Below, one piece after another: positions 31,073 to 40,979 of a DNA stretch of 64,000 bases. Origin of the DNA: Luteitalea sp. GTDB taxonomy: Bacteria; Acidobacteriota; Vicinamibacteria; Vicinamibacterales; Vicinamibacteraceae. The notes below the pieces were generated by a model. It was given only the letters and a program-made list of their open reading frames with translations, was not told where the DNA came from and did no database searches. Position 1 is the first letter of the stretch; each line of letters begins with the position of its first letter. The stretch lies in contig WHTZ01000012.1 of NCBI GenBank assembly GCA_009377495.1, forward strand, positions 52,270 through 116,269, read 5' to 3'. Made by a program: the position numbers and the translations under genes.

Positions 31073-31090
31073 CGGTAGGGCGCCCTACCG
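31073..31090. repeat. 18-bp perfect palindrome overlapping the era stop
   Basis: CGGTAGGGCGCCCTACCG is a perfect palindrome containing the era stop codon. It shares TAGGGCGCC with the REP-like family but lacks the two-arm core. Confidence 0.65.
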
Positions 31091-31972
31091 CGAGAGGCCC
31101 GCGTCGTCGAGGATGCGCTCGTTCTCACGCCAGTCTTCCCGCACCTTGACGTGGAGGTCGAGATAGACCTGCCTGCCGAACGTCGCTTCGATCTCATGGC
31201 GCGCGGCAGTGCCAATCTGCTTGATCATTTGCCCGGCGTGACCAATCACGATGGCTCGTTGTGTGGGACGTTCGACGAGAATCGAGCAGTAGATGCGCAG
31301 GAGTCGACGCTCATCCGCTTCCTCCTGAAACTGATCGACGAGCACCGCGGTCGTGAAGGGCAGCTCGTTGCGCGTGTGGCGTAGCACCTGCTCGCGCACG
31401 AGCTCTGCCGCGAGGAGCCGCTCGGGCTGATCGGTCAGGTAATCTTCCGGATAGAGCGGCTCACCCTCGGGGAGCAGGTGGAGCAGCGTCTGCACCAGGA
31501 TGTCGACACCGTCTCCCGTGAGCGCCGACAGCGGCACGATCTCGGCGAACGCGTACTGCTGTCCATACCAATCGATGAGCGGGAGCAGGCGCGGCTTGGC
31601 GATCCGATCGATTTTGTTCAGCGCCAGGACAACCGGCACATTCACAGGCTGGAGCGTAGTCAACATATACCGATCACCGGCGCCCGTCTTCTCGGTGACG
31701 TCGACGAGCATCACGACGGCGTCTGCGTCGCGTGCAGACCCGAGGGCCGCGTCGACCATGCGCACGTTCATCCGATGAAGCGGCCGGTGCACGCCCGGCG
31801 TGTCGACGAAGACGATTTGCCCATCCGGGTAGTTCTGCACGCCGAGGATTCGATGACGTGTGGTCTGCGGCTTGTCGGAGACAATGGCGAGCTTCGTCCC
31901 CACGACGCGGTTGAGCAGCGTCGATTTCCCCACGTTGGGACGGCCAAGCAGCGCAACGAAGCCGGAATGCAT
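31085..31972 (-). CDS. era: GTPase Era
   Basis: A 295-residue Era: G1 GRPNVGKST (10-18), G2 KPQTTRHRI, G3 DTPGVH, G4 NKID, then a KH domain with RAIVIGHAGQMIKQIGTAARHEIEATFGRQVYLDLHVKV. It binds 16S rRNA in 30S maturation. It lies downstream of phoH, ybeY and the CorC-type gene on the same strand, the usual setting. Confidence 0.97.
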   Translation of the reverse strand: MHSGFVALLGRPNVGKSTLLNRVVGTKLAIVSDKPQTTRHRILGVQNYPDGQIVFVDTPGVHRPLHRMNVRMVDAALGSARDADAVVMLVDVTEKTGAGDRYMLTTLQPVNVPVVLALNKIDRIAKPRLLPLIDWYGQQYAFAEIVPLSALTGDGVDILVQTLLHLLPEGEPLYPEDYLTDQPERLLAAELVREQVLRHTRNELPFTTAVLVDQFQEEADERRLLRIYCSILVERPTQRAIVIGHAGQMIKQIGTAARHEIEATFGRQVYLDLHVKVREDWRENERILDDAGLSR

Positions 31973-31986
31973 AAAAGTAGGGGCAA

Positions 31987-32055
31987 GGGGCGAGGGTTGT
32001 CTCAGGGCTCAGGGACCTACTAGTGGGCTGTCCCTGGAACCTGAGACAGCCCTCG
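31987..32055 (-). terminator. Long stem-loop between the CorC-type gene and era
   Basis: CGAGGGTTGTCTCAGG pairs with CCTGAGACAGCCCTCG (16 bp, one wobble), with a 33-nt loop. It fills the 100-bp gap after the CorC-type gene. No clear T-run follows, so it may be an attenuator, a processing site or a repeat rather than a simple terminator. Confidence 0.45.
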
Positions 32056-32072
32056 AACCTCGCACCTCGCCC

Positions 32073-33314
32073 CTATTCGTTACTGGGAACAAGCGCTCGT
32101 CTAACCCGCACCTTCAGAATCCGCCGGTGCTCGGCCTCGAGGACCTCGACATGCAGATCGTCGACGTCGAAGGTCTCGCCTACCTGCGGCACGCGGCCGA
32201 GGCGGCTGAGGAGATATCCGCCGACCGTCTCGAACCCTTCGCGCTCCACGTTGACAGCGAGACGCTCCGCCAGCTTGTCGATGTCCACCTTGCCGCTGAA
32301 GACGAATGTCCCGTGTCGCTCCTCGACGATTGGTTCGGCTTCCACGTCGTACTCGTCGCGAATCTCGCCAACGATCTCCTCGACGAGATCTTCAATGGTG
32401 ACGAGGCCCGCGGTCCCGCCGTACTCATCCACAACGAGCGCCGACTGCACGTGGGCTTGCTGCATCTCCTTGAGAAGCTCCGGCACGCGCTTGGTCTCTG
32501 GCACGACGTGTGCGGGACGGATGAGCGGCGCGATTGGATCTTCCGGCCGCCCGGGATCATCGAGCAGCAAGTCCTTGACGTTGACAAACCCCAAAATCTT
32601 ATCGAGGCTTTCTTGATACACAGGGAGCCGGGAATACTGCTGGTCGCGAAACAGTGCGTCGAGCTCGCCAATTGTCGCGTCGGCACGGATAGCCACGATG
32701 TCTGGGCGGGGCGTCATGACTTCGCGCACCAGACGGTCCTGAAACTCGACCATCGAGAGAAACAAACGCCGCTCCTCCCCCGCCTCTTCCGCAACTTCTC
32801 GCTCCGCGCTCGCCTCCGCCGCTTCCTCCGGTGAGGCTTCAGCGGCCGCATCCGTCTCGCCGCGGGCGGCGGCGGGGCGCTCGCGTCCGTTCAGACCGTT
32901 TCGCATGAGCACCATAAGAGGCCGCAGGGGCGCCGCGATGAGATGAAAGGACGGCAGGAGCACTTCGAGGACCTTTGGCGGGTTCCGCCGCACGACGAGC
33001 TGTGGCACGAGATGCTCCGTCACGAGGATGAACGCCGCCAGCGAGAGCAGCAGCAGCAGCCAGTCATGTGGTCGCTGGCCCACGCCGATGAGGCTCACGA
33101 GCAACACGGCCGCGAGAACGTCCACCAGGCCCAGGAGGAGACGTGAAGGAATGAACAGGCGGCTCGGATCGTCGAGGTAACGACGAACGCCGCGGTTCCC
33201 GCTCCCTTCGGCGACGAGGCGCAGCGAGAAGCGCATCACCGCCACGAATGCCGTCTGCACAATGGCGACGTAGATGGCAAAGCAGCCGAGCAGGAACAGC
33301 AGCAACGGGATCAT
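32073..33314 (-). CDS. CNNM/CorC-type transporter with DUF21 and CBS domains
   Basis: A 413-residue protein: three to four N-terminal helices (DUF21/CNNM), an acidic Ala/Glu linker at about 145-180, a CBS pair (VREVMTPRPDIVAIRADATIGEL; IAPLIRPAHVVPETKRVPELLKEMQ, VDEYGGTAGLVTIEDLVEEIVGEI) and a C-terminal CorC/HlyC domain. The family is linked to Mg2+/Co2+ efflux and was once called hemolysin-like. The ATG overlaps the ybeY stop by 4 bp. Confidence 0.93.
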   Translation of the reverse strand: MIPLLLFLLGCFAIYVAIVQTAFVAVMRFSLRLVAEGSGNRGVRRYLDDPSRLFIPSRLLLGLVDVLAAVLLVSLIGVGQRPHDWLLLLLSLAAFILVTEHLVPQLVVRRNPPKVLEVLLPSFHLIAAPLRPLMVLMRNGLNGRERPAAARGETDAAAEASPEEAAEASAEREVAEEAGEERRLFLSMVEFQDRLVREVMTPRPDIVAIRADATIGELDALFRDQQYSRLPVYQESLDKILGFVNVKDLLLDDPGRPEDPIAPLIRPAHVVPETKRVPELLKEMQQAHVQSALVVDEYGGTAGLVTIEDLVEEIVGEIRDEYDVEAEPIVEERHGTFVFSGKVDIDKLAERLAVNVEREGFETVGGYLLSRLGRVPQVGETFDVDDLHVEVLEAEHRRILKVRVRRALVPSNE

Positions 33315-33829
33315 GTGCTCCCGCCTCGCTCGATCAAGCCGAGCGGGAGGCCGCCTCGACCGCGTAAGCGCCGCTCCATGCGTGCCATCGCGCCCGCGTC
33401 CCGCGTATGATCATATCCAACCACGTGCAAGAGGCCGTGCAAGGCGAGGACACGTAATTCCGTCGTCAGACTGTGGCCCGCTTCGCGCGCCTGCCGCTCC
33501 GCCACACCGGTGGCAATCACAATGTCCCCGATATGGGGAGGCACGGCTGTGCGGGGCTCGCGTCCTCGGCCACCCGATCGCCGTGACGACTTCGCCATTG
33601 GAAACGAGAGTACGTCGGTCGCCCGGTCCACACTACGCCAGACCCGGTTCAGCGTGCGCATTCGACGATCGCTCACCAAAACAACGGTCACGCTTCCCCG
33701 CCAGGCCCGCGGTGCCACCGATACCAGCCACCTGGCCAGGCCGGGCGCACGGGCGGCTCGGCCATCAGGTCCACAGACGGTGACGGTGAGCGCGCGTTTC
33801 GGTGTCACGGTCGACATGGGGAGTTTCAC
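33311..33829 (-). CDS. ybeY: Endoribonuclease YbeY
   Basis: A 172-residue YbeY, a Zn-dependent rRNA maturation factor. The zinc signature [11 protein letters not shown] (H3xH5xH) is intact and TDVLSFP is the conserved substrate-cleft motif. An insertion of Arg/Ser-rich residues ([16 protein letters not shown]) follows it. Start is a GTG at 33829 overlapping the phoH stop; an ATG four codons later is an alternative. Confidence 0.92.
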   Translation of the reverse strand: MKLPMSTVTPKRALTVTVCGPDGRAARAPGLARWLVSVAPRAWRGSVTVVLVSDRRMRTLNRVWRSVDRATDVLSFPMAKSSRRSGGRGREPRTAVPPHIGDIVIATGVAERQAREAGHSLTTELRVLALHGLLHVVGYDHTRDAGAMARMERRLRGRGGLPLGLIERGGST

Positions 33830-34791
33830 GCCCCGCCGTTCTGGTACTTGGCGTAGGCCTGCACGATCTGTTGGACGAGCTGGTGCCGGACGACGTCTCG
33901 TTCGGTGAAGTAAATAAAGCCAATGCCGTCGACGCGCCGGACGACGTCGAGCGCCTCGACCATGCCCGACCGTCGTCCCGGAGGCAAATCGATCTGCGTA
34001 ATATCCCCTGTGATAACTGCCTTCGAGCCGAACCCGAGGCGCGTGAGGAACATCTTCATCTGCTCTGAGGTGGTGTTCTGGGCCTCGTCGAGGATCACGA
34101 ACGCGTCGTTGAGCGTACGACCGCGCATGAACGCAATGGGCGCAATCTCGATGGTCCCGCGCTCGAGGAGCCGCTCCACTTTTTCTGCGTCGAGCATGTC
34201 GTACAGCGCATCATAGAGGGGGCGCAAGTACGGGTTGACTTTCTCCTGCAGGTCGCCCGGCAGGAATCCGAGCCTCTCGCCGGCCTCGACCGCGGGCCGC
34301 GCGAGAATGATGCGGGTCACACGCTTGGCGAGAAGAAACGCGACCGCTTGCGCCATCGCGAGGTACGTCTTGCCGGTACCTGCCGGGCCCACGCCAAAGA
34401 CAATGTCGTACTGATCGATCGCATCGAGGTATGCCCGCTGGTTCTTGCTCTTGGGCACAACCGAGCGTTTGCTCGAGGCGCGCAGCGTGCCCTTGAGGAA
34501 GTGATCGCGAAGATCGATCTGGGGATCGCGCGCGATGAGGTCGGCGGCAGTCCTCACCTCACCCGTTGCGAAGCGGTAGCCCTCGCGGACGAGAGCCTTG
34601 AACTGCTCGACGAATCGCTCGACGCGATCGATCGCGCCGGGCACGCCGTCGATGAGGAGCTCGTGACCATCGGTGCGGATCTGGACGTCGAAAAGGCGCT
34701 CCAGCGCCCGAAGATTCTCATCGTAGGCCCCGAAGAGCGTCTCGATACCCTCATCCGGGACCGTCAGCTTGCGTACAGAAGAGGCTCCGAT
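33826..34791 (-). CDS. phoH: PhoH family ATPase, possible ATC start codon
   Basis: A PhoH-like ATPase with Walker A GPAGTGKT and Walker [10 protein letters not shown], plus [14 protein letters not shown] [11 protein letters not shown]. The frame continues upstream of the first GTG (34644) with family-like residues: [43 protein letters not shown]. No ATG, GTG or TTG occurs in that extension. AAAGGAGAT lies 6 nt before an in-frame ATC at 34791-34789, the best-placed initiation site. A CTG further in is another option. From ATC the protein has 321 residues, a normal family length. Heads the phoH-ybeY-corC-era run. Confidence 0.88.
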   Translation of the reverse strand: MGASSVRKLTVPDEGIETLFGAYDENLRALERLFDVQIRTDGHELLIDGVPGAIDRVERFVEQFKALVREGYRFATGEVRTAADLIARDPQIDLRDHFLKGTLRASSKRSVVPKSKNQRAYLDAIDQYDIVFGVGPAGTGKTYLAMAQAVAFLLAKRVTRIILARPAVEAGERLGFLPGDLQEKVNPYLRPLYDALYDMLDAEKVERLLERGTIEIAPIAFMRGRTLNDAFVILDEAQNTTSEQMKMFLTRLGFGSKAVITGDITQIDLPPGRRSGMVEALDVVRRVDGIGFIYFTERDVVRHQLVQQIVQAYAKYQNGGA

Positions 34792-34875
34792 CTGACTATC
34801 TCCTTTATTTACAGCAAATTAAGCCCTTCCATACTCTACCATGCGCCCAGGGGCACGTCAAGGACGAGAAATTCA

Positions 34876-36639
34876 TCACTCTTCGGTCTTCAAGTGCAAC
34901 TCGCGCAACTGGCGGCGGTCGACCGGCGACGGCGCGCCAGCCATGAGATCGACCGCGGCGGCGGTCTTCGGAAACGCAATGACCTCCCGGATCGATGATT
35001 CACCACAGAGGATCGCCAGGATCCGATCGAACCCGAGCGCGATGCCACCGTGCGGCGGCGTGCCGTACTCGAGCGCGTCCAGGAAAAAGCCGAACCGAAG
35101 CCGCGCCTCCTCGTCGCTGATCTGGAGCACGCGGAAGATCTCGCGCTGGACGGCCGGGTCGTGGATACGAATGCTGCCGCCGCCAATCTCGCTGCCGTTC
35201 ACGACCAGGTCGTAGGCCCGAGCACGCACCTCGCCTGGCGCCTCTGCCAAACGCGCGAGGTCGGCCTCGGTCGGTGATGTGAACGGGTGATGCATCGAGA
35301 CGTGTCGCTGCTCCGACTCGTCCCATTCGAACAGGGGAAAGTCAACGACCCAGAGAAACTCGTACGAATCTGGTGCGAACAGCTCCAGCCGACGAGCAAG
35401 GGAGAGCCGGAGGTGCCCCAGCAAAGTCGACGTCGCCACTGGCTCGCCGGCCGCGACCACGAGCATGCCAGTCGTGTCCGCACCCGCCGCCGCGAGTGCT
35501 GCGCGCAGCTCGGACTCGCCGACAGCGCGCGCGTTCGTCTTGATCTCACCGTCGCTGAGACGTGCCCAGATGAGGCCCTGGGCTCCGAGCCCCTGCGCTT
35601 CCGCCACGAGATCGTCGACCTGCTTCCGTGACCAGGACGCGGCGCCCGGCACGACGAGCCCGCGCACCACGCCCCGCGCGGCCAATGCCTCTCGAAACGG
35701 GGCGAACGTCGTATCCGCGAAGAGCGCCGACAGATCCTCGATGGGCATCCCGCATCTGAGGTCTGGCTTGTCGCTCCCGTAGCGCGCGATCGCCTCGTCA
35801 TAGGACATGCGCCGGAACGGCAGCGTGACCTCGTGTCCGATCTCGCGGAAGATCGCCTGCATGAGCCCTTCGATCAGCGAGAACACGAGGTCCGCCGACG
35901 CAAACGAGATCTCCACGTCCACCTGCGTGAACTCCGGCTGTCGGTCGGCGCGTAGATCCTCGTCTCGGAAACACTTGACGATCTGGAAGTAGCGATCGAA
36001 GCCCGCGATCATGAGGAGCTGCTTGAACAACTGCGGCGACTGCGGCAGCGCAAAGAACTCGCCCGGATGCACACGGCTCGGCACCAGATAGTCGCGCGCC
36101 CCTTCCGGCGTCGACTTCGTGAGAATCGGCGTCTCTATCTCCACGAAGCCATGCTGGTCGAAGTAACACCGCGTGACCATCGCCACGCGGTGTCGCAGCG
36201 CGAGATTGCGTTGCATGCGCGCGCGGCGCAAGTCGAGGTACCGGTAGCGTAACCGTGTCTCCTCGGCAACCGGTGTCTCGTCGGCGATCTGGAACGGTGG
36301 CCGCTTCGCGTCGCTCAGCAGGCGCAGCTCGCGAAGCGATACCTCGACGTCACCCGTCTCGATCTTCGGATTGACCGTCTCGGGCGACCGCGGCGCAACC
36401 TCTCCGGACACGGCCACGACCATCTCCGGCCGCAGCCGCTTCGCGCGCGCCACGAGCGCCTCATCGTCTCGCGCGACGACCTGTGTGATGCCGTATCGGT
36501 CTCGGATGTCGATGAAGACGAGTGAGCCGAGGTCGCGGAGACGATGTACCCAGCCGAGCAACACCACATCGCGACCCGTGTCCGACGAACGCAGCGCGCC
36601 GCACGTGTGCGTGCGGTAGAGTTGTCCTAGGTTTTCCAT
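34876..36639 (-). CDS. aspS: Aspartate-tRNA ligase
   Basis: A 587-residue class IIb synthetase of the long bacterial type. The OB-fold anticodon domain starts LGWVHRLRDLGSLVFIDIRDRYG. Motif 2 region CFRDEDLRADRQPEFTQVDVEISF and motif 3 GGIALGFDRI are intact, and the GAD insertion domain is present (residues about 280-410). Its start overlaps the hisS stop by 13 bp, so the two are co-translated. Whether it also charges tRNA-Asn cannot be read from the sequence. Confidence 0.96.
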   Translation of the reverse strand: MENLGQLYRTHTCGALRSSDTGRDVVLLGWVHRLRDLGSLVFIDIRDRYGITQVVARDDEALVARAKRLRPEMVVAVSGEVAPRSPETVNPKIETGDVEVSLRELRLLSDAKRPPFQIADETPVAEETRLRYRYLDLRRARMQRNLALRHRVAMVTRCYFDQHGFVEIETPILTKSTPEGARDYLVPSRVHPGEFFALPQSPQLFKQLLMIAGFDRYFQIVKCFRDEDLRADRQPEFTQVDVEISFASADLVFSLIEGLMQAIFREIGHEVTLPFRRMSYDEAIARYGSDKPDLRCGMPIEDLSALFADTTFAPFREALAARGVVRGLVVPGAASWSRKQVDDLVAEAQGLGAQGLIWARLSDGEIKTNARAVGESELRAALAAAGADTTGMLVVAAGEPVATSTLLGHLRLSLARRLELFAPDSYEFLWVVDFPLFEWDESEQRHVSMHHPFTSPTEADLARLAEAPGEVRARAYDLVVNGSEIGGGSIRIHDPAVQREIFRVLQISDEEARLRFGFFLDALEYGTPPHGGIALGFDRILAILCGESSIREVIAFPKTAAAVDLMAGAPSPVDRRQLRELHLKTEE

Positions 36640-37997
36640 GTATTCTCGTTGATTCTCCTGATCTCTTCGGGTGCGTCGGAGCGTTTCGTGCTGATCTGAT
36701 GACCGCTCCGCATGTCTTTGATCGACACCTCACCGCGCGTGCGCTCCTCGTCGCCGAGCATCGCCACGCACGGCACGCCGCGCATCGATGCGTACCGCAC
36801 TTGCTTCCCGATCTTGTGCGCCTCAGGGTAAACGTCCACGCGCAGGCCGGCACGACGGAGCTCCGATGCGAGCACGAGGCTGTCCGTGATGGTGTCGGCG
36901 CTCCAAAGTGTCACCATCACGTCTGCCGCCATCGACGCAAGCTGCTCGGGAAACATCCCTCGCTCGGTCATGACCACGATAATGCGCTCGAGCCCAAGTG
37001 AAAATCCACACGCGGGTACGTCCTGACCCAGAAACATTCCGACGAGGTTGTCGTACCGACCGCCGCCCCCTAGGCTGCCGGCCAAATCGGGGACGTTGAT
37101 CTCCATGATCGCACCCGTGTAGTACGACAGCCCGCGCGCAAGGCTCGGATCGATCCGCACCCGCCCCGCCGCGTCGGTCGACTCGACCAGCCGCACGATC
37201 GCCTCGAGCTCTGACAGGGCGCGCGTCCCAGCGTCGTGCGCGTCGACGACGGCACGCATGCGATCGACGATGTGCGCGTTCTGCGAGATCGCTGACTCCT
37301 GCGCGCCGCTCGAGAGGTCTGTAAACAGCGCCAACAGCCGTTCCCCGGCTGAGATGTCGATGCCCCGCGACACCAACTCGCCTGCCACACCATCACGCCC
37401 AATCTTGTCCAACTTGTCCAAGGCGACCAGGGCACCCTCGTGCGCAGGCCGCTCGACACCGGCCGCGTCGAGCAGACCCGCGAGCAGCTGGCGATGATTC
37501 AGCCGCACCGTGAAATCGCGAAAGCCGAGCGTTGCGAGCGCGTCGCTCGCGGCCGCGCACAACTCCACTTCGACGACCATCGAACGCGAGCCGAGCACGT
37601 CGACATCGCATTGGTAGAACTCGCGAAACCGCCCGCGCGCCGGTCGATCGGCACGCCAAACAGGTTGAATCTGATAGCGCTTGAAGAAGGTCGGCAGCTT
37701 GCCCCGATACTCCGCAACGACGCGCGCGAGCGGCACGGTCAGGTCGTAGCGGAGGGCAAGGTCCGCCTCGCCGCTCGCCGCGCGGGCGCCCCGCTTGAGA
37801 ATCTTGAAAATGAGCTGATTCCCCTCCTCGCCGTACTTGCCCAGCAGCGTCTCGATGTTCTCGACCGCCGGTGTCTCCAGGGGCTCAAACCCGTACTGCT
37901 CATACACAGCCGCGATGGTGCGCATCACGAAGGCACGACGGCGCACCTCCTCGGGCAAGAAGTCGCGCATGCCGCGCGCAGGTTGCGTGGTGGACAT
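36627..37997 (-). CDS. hisS: Histidine-tRNA ligase
   Basis: A 456-residue class II synthetase. Motif 1 surrounds the N-terminal GMRDFLPEEVRRR segment, motif 2 is RYQIQPVWRADRPARGRFREFYQCDVDVLG, histidine motif 1 is RGLSYYTGAIMEI-like, and motif 3 is FSLGLERI. The C-terminal anticodon domain carries VRYASMRGVPCVAMLGDEE. It is the first gene of a hisS-aspS pair. Confidence 0.95.
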   Translation of the reverse strand: MSTTQPARGMRDFLPEEVRRRAFVMRTIAAVYEQYGFEPLETPAVENIETLLGKYGEEGNQLIFKILKRGARAASGEADLALRYDLTVPLARVVAEYRGKLPTFFKRYQIQPVWRADRPARGRFREFYQCDVDVLGSRSMVVEVELCAAASDALATLGFRDFTVRLNHRQLLAGLLDAAGVERPAHEGALVALDKLDKIGRDGVAGELVSRGIDISAGERLLALFTDLSSGAQESAISQNAHIVDRMRAVVDAHDAGTRALSELEAIVRLVESTDAAGRVRIDPSLARGLSYYTGAIMEINVPDLAGSLGGGGRYDNLVGMFLGQDVPACGFSLGLERIIVVMTERGMFPEQLASMAADVMVTLWSADTITDSLVLASELRRAGLRVDVYPEAHKIGKQVRYASMRGVPCVAMLGDEERTRGEVSIKDMRSGHQISTKRSDAPEEIRRINENTWKT

Positions 37998-38255
37998 AAG
38001 GACAATGGTCAGTGCTCAGCGGCCGGCGGTCCCGTGGTGAGTCGTCCGCTGTCATCGAATGTCGCGGTCACCGGGACGTCACGCGAACACTCGATTATAA
38101 GCGGCATACACAGAGCCAGATATAATTAGCCCTTATTGTTCACTAAGAACTATAAATTTGACGACTACCAAGGCGTCTGCGAAGATTAAGGAGGCTCAGG
38201 TCAAGGCACCCAGGGATCGAAGGGCAAATGGACCGGGTCTTCGCGAGGAAATCCA
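37998..38255. promoter_or_regulatory. Divergent hisS/pheA gap with an AT-rich promoter region
   Basis: The gap holds no supported gene. Its middle (about 38090-38160) is clearly more AT-rich than its surroundings and contains TATAAT at 38121-38126, a candidate -10 for the pheA operon, though the matching -35 is poor. A short TTG-started frame (38158-38259) would overlap the pheA start but has no good ribosome site and is not called a gene. Confidence 0.4.
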
Positions 38256-39167
38256 TTGATCATTGCGTTTCAGGGCGAAGCGGGGGCATTTAGTGAAGCG
38301 GCGGCGCTGCAATTCCAGCCAGACTGCGCGCAGATGCCCTGTCCCGGCTTCGACGACGTGTTTCGTGCCGTCGAGGCCGGCCGCGCGACGTTTGGCGTGC
38401 TGCCTATCGAGAACTCGATCGGCGGCACCATCCACCGCAACTACGACCTGCTGCTCGAGCACGAGCTCAAGATCATCGGGGATCTCGAGCTGAAGGTGGT
38501 CCACAGTCTTCTGGCGCTGCCTGGGACCCCGCTGGCTGACGTCAAACAGATCTACTCGCATCCCCAGGCGCTCGCGCAGTGCGACCGCTTCCTCCGCCAG
38601 TTGCCGGGCGTCGAGGTGGTGGCCACTTACGATACGGCCGGAAGCGCAAAGCTGATCAAGGATAGCGGCAACCGGGGCGCGGCGGCGATCGCCTCGGAGC
38701 GAGCCGCGCACGTCTTTGGCCTCGAGATCGTCGAAACGGCCATTCAGGACTTCAAAGATAACGTCACACGCTTTCTCGTGGTGGGCCGTGCCGGCGCCGA
38801 GCCCTCCCACGAGGCGCCCGCGAACAAGACGACGATCGTGTTCACCGTCCCGAACGAGCCGGGTGCGCTGTTCAAGGCACTGAGCGTGTTCGCGCTGCGC
38901 GGCATCGATCTGACCAAGTTGGAGTCGCGCCCGATCCCAGGCCGGCCTTGGGAATATCTGTTCTACGCCGACATTGCGGTAGGCATGCACGAATTCAAAT
39001 GTGGTCGTGCGCTGACGCACCTCGCAGAGTTTGCCCCCTCGCTGCGCGTGCTCGGCTCCTACCCCTCGAGGTTGGTGCGCGTGGCTAGCTCCATCGCAAT
39101 GGCCGAGTCAGCGTCAACGGCCGCCACCTCCGCACCAACACCTACGCCGTCCGGGAGCCCGTCATGA
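38256..39167 (+). CDS. pheA: Prephenate dehydratase
   Basis: A 303-residue monofunctional prephenate dehydratase, making phenylpyruvate for phenylalanine. The catalytic domain includes [30 protein letters not shown] and DNVTRFLVV (the TRF motif). The ACT domain follows with [28 protein letters not shown], where ESRP binds phenylalanine for feedback inhibition. A Ser/Thr/Ala/Pro tail ends the protein. The start is TTG with GAGGAA 6 nt upstream. The stop overlaps ilvD by 4 bp. Confidence 0.94.
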   Translation: MIIAFQGEAGAFSEAAALQFQPDCAQMPCPGFDDVFRAVEAGRATFGVLPIENSIGGTIHRNYDLLLEHELKIIGDLELKVVHSLLALPGTPLADVKQIYSHPQALAQCDRFLRQLPGVEVVATYDTAGSAKLIKDSGNRGAAAIASERAAHVFGLEIVETAIQDFKDNVTRFLVVGRAGAEPSHEAPANKTTIVFTVPNEPGALFKALSVFALRGIDLTKLESRPIPGRPWEYLFYADIAVGMHEFKCGRALTHLAEFAPSLRVLGSYPSRLVRVASSIAMAESASTAATSAPTPTPSGSPS

Positions 39168-40852
39168 CGACGACCGACCCTCGACATCGCAGCGCGATCA
39201 TGCTTGACGGTCCGACGCGAGCCGGTGCGCGCGCGATGTTCAAGGCATGCGGCCTCACCGACAGCGACCTGCAGCGGCCTCTCGTCGGGATTGCCAACAC
39301 CTGGACCGAGATTGGCCCGTGTAACTTTCATCTCAGGCGGCTGTCGGCCGCGGTCAAAGAGGGCATTCGCGAGGCGGGCGGCACGCCGCTCGAGTTCAAC
39401 ACGGTGGTCATCTCGGACGGCATCACAATGGGCGTTGAAGGTATGCGAACCTCGCTCATCAGTCGAGAGGTCATTGCCGATTCGATCGAGCTGGTCGCCC
39501 GTGGTCACCACCTCGACGCGCTGGTGCTGCTGTGCGGGTGCGACAAGACCATTCCGGGCACGGTCATGGCGCTGGCGCGCCTCAACCTGCCGGGCGTTGT
39601 CTTCTACGGTGGTTCCATTGCCCCAGGCAGGTTTCAGGGGCACGACGTGACGTTGCAGGATGTGTACGAGGCCATTGGCGCGTTCGGTGCGGGCCGACTG
39701 AGCGGGAACGAACTGAAGGATCTCGAGGATCATGCGTGTCCGGGTCCGGGCGCGTGCGGAGGACAGTTCACGGCCAACACGATGGCGACGGCGTGCGAGT
39801 TCCTCGGTGTCACGCCTATGGGGAGCGCGGGCATTCCCGCCACGGTCGCCGAGAAAGACGAGGCGGCACGGGCGGCCGGCCGCCTCGTCATGGCGCGGCT
39901 CACCGCGGCCGCTCGACCGAGCGACATTCTCACGCGGCACGCGCTCGAGAACGCCATTGCGGGCACCTCGGCAAGTGGGGGGTCGACCAACGCCGTGTTG
40001 CATCTGCTGGCGATTGCGCGTGAGGCGGGGATCGCGCTCGACATCGACGACTTCGACACGATCAGTGCGCGCACACCGTTGCTGTGCGACCTCAAGCCGG
40101 GCGGACGCTTCGTGGCGCACGATCTCTACCGCGCGGGCGGACAGCGTCTCGTGGCCAAGCGACTGGCCGAAGCCGGGCTGCTGCACACGGATGCGGTAAC
40201 CGTGACGGGCAAGACGATTGGCGCCGAGGCGGCCCTCGCGACGGAGACGCCGGGGCAGGAGGTCATCCGACCGCTCGGCAATCCGCTCAAGCCGCGCGGC
40301 GGTCTGGTCGTCCTCAAGGGGAACCTCGCACCGGAGGGCTGCGTGGTGAAGATCGCGGGTCACGACCGGTTGCAGCACCGCGGTCCGGCCCGCGTGTTCG
40401 ACAGCGAAGAGGGCGCGTTCCAGGCGGTTCAACAAGGCCGCATCCAGGCGGGCGTCGTCGTCGTCATCCGGAACGAAGGCCCGAAGGGCGGACCGGGCAT
40501 GCGCGAGATGCTGGCCGTCACCGGAGCGCTGATGGGCGCCGGTCTCGGCGATTCGGTGGCGCTCATCACCGATGGACGGTTCTCCGGCGCGACGCGCGGC
40601 TTGATGGCAGGACACGTGGCACCTGAAGCGGCGCTGGGCGGACCCATCGCGGCACTCCGCGACGGCGATGTCGTGACGCTCGACGTCGACGAGCGGCGGA
40701 TCCATGTCGACGTGAGTGATGGAGAAATCAAGACGCGGCTCGCGCAGTGGACACCGCCATCACCGCGCTACACCAACGGCGTGCTCGCCAAGTACGCGCG
40801 ACTGGTCTCGTCCGCTGCGCACGGCGCCGTGACGTCGGCAAACGGCATGTAG
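39164..40852 (+). CDS. ilvD: Dihydroxy-acid dehydratase
   Basis: A 562-residue IlvD, converting dihydroxy-acids to 2-keto acids in valine/isoleucine synthesis. Fe-S cysteines are seen in [11 protein letters not shown] and [35 protein letters not shown] and [20 protein letters not shown] are the other family signatures. It is fused by ATGA overlap to pheA and followed by 127 bp containing palindromic repeats before ilvB. Confidence 0.96.
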   Translation: MTTTDPRHRSAIMLDGPTRAGARAMFKACGLTDSDLQRPLVGIANTWTEIGPCNFHLRRLSAAVKEGIREAGGTPLEFNTVVISDGITMGVEGMRTSLISREVIADSIELVARGHHLDALVLLCGCDKTIPGTVMALARLNLPGVVFYGGSIAPGRFQGHDVTLQDVYEAIGAFGAGRLSGNELKDLEDHACPGPGACGGQFTANTMATACEFLGVTPMGSAGIPATVAEKDEAARAAGRLVMARLTAAARPSDILTRHALENAIAGTSASGGSTNAVLHLLAIAREAGIALDIDDFDTISARTPLLCDLKPGGRFVAHDLYRAGGQRLVAKRLAEAGLLHTDAVTVTGKTIGAEAALATETPGQEVIRPLGNPLKPRGGLVVLKGNLAPEGCVVKIAGHDRLQHRGPARVFDSEEGAFQAVQQGRIQAGVVVVIRNEGPKGGPGMREMLAVTGALMGAGLGDSVALITDGRFSGATRGLMAGHVAPEAALGGPIAALRDGDVVTLDVDERRIHVDVSDGEIKTRLAQWTPPSPRYTNGVLAKYARLVSSAAHGAVTSANGM

Positions 40853-40917
40853 GGCGGCCCTTTAGGAGCGCCTTCACCTTCGTCACGCCGCCCCGATTGG
40901 TGCTCGAGATGTTCGAT

Positions 40918-40937
40918 GGCGCGGCTAAAGCCGCGCC
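40918..40937. repeat. Palindromic REP-like element between ilvD and ilvB
   Basis: GGCGCGGCT-AA-AGCCGCGCC followed by CTACC matches the core at 24187-24206. A decayed half (TAGGGCGGCCCTTTAGG) starts at 40852, right at the ilvD stop. Confidence 0.85.
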
Positions 40938-40979
40938 CTACCGCGGTACGGAGCGGTCGGCGATGTGGAGACTAGACCA

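Noticed and set aside
30940..31084. Classical M-box (ykoK) riboswitch before mgtE
   Set aside because: The conserved core was not found; only a generic stem is claimed.
38158..38259. 33-codon leader ORF overlapping the pheA start
   Set aside because: TTG start without a Shine-Dalgarno, no run of Phe codons as an attenuator would have.
39059..40705. 548-codon open frame antisense to ilvD, and a 413-codon one antisense to ilvB (40938-42179)
   Set aside because: Both are shadows of strongly conserved genes; composition is His/Arg-rich and no ribosome site or family pattern was seen.
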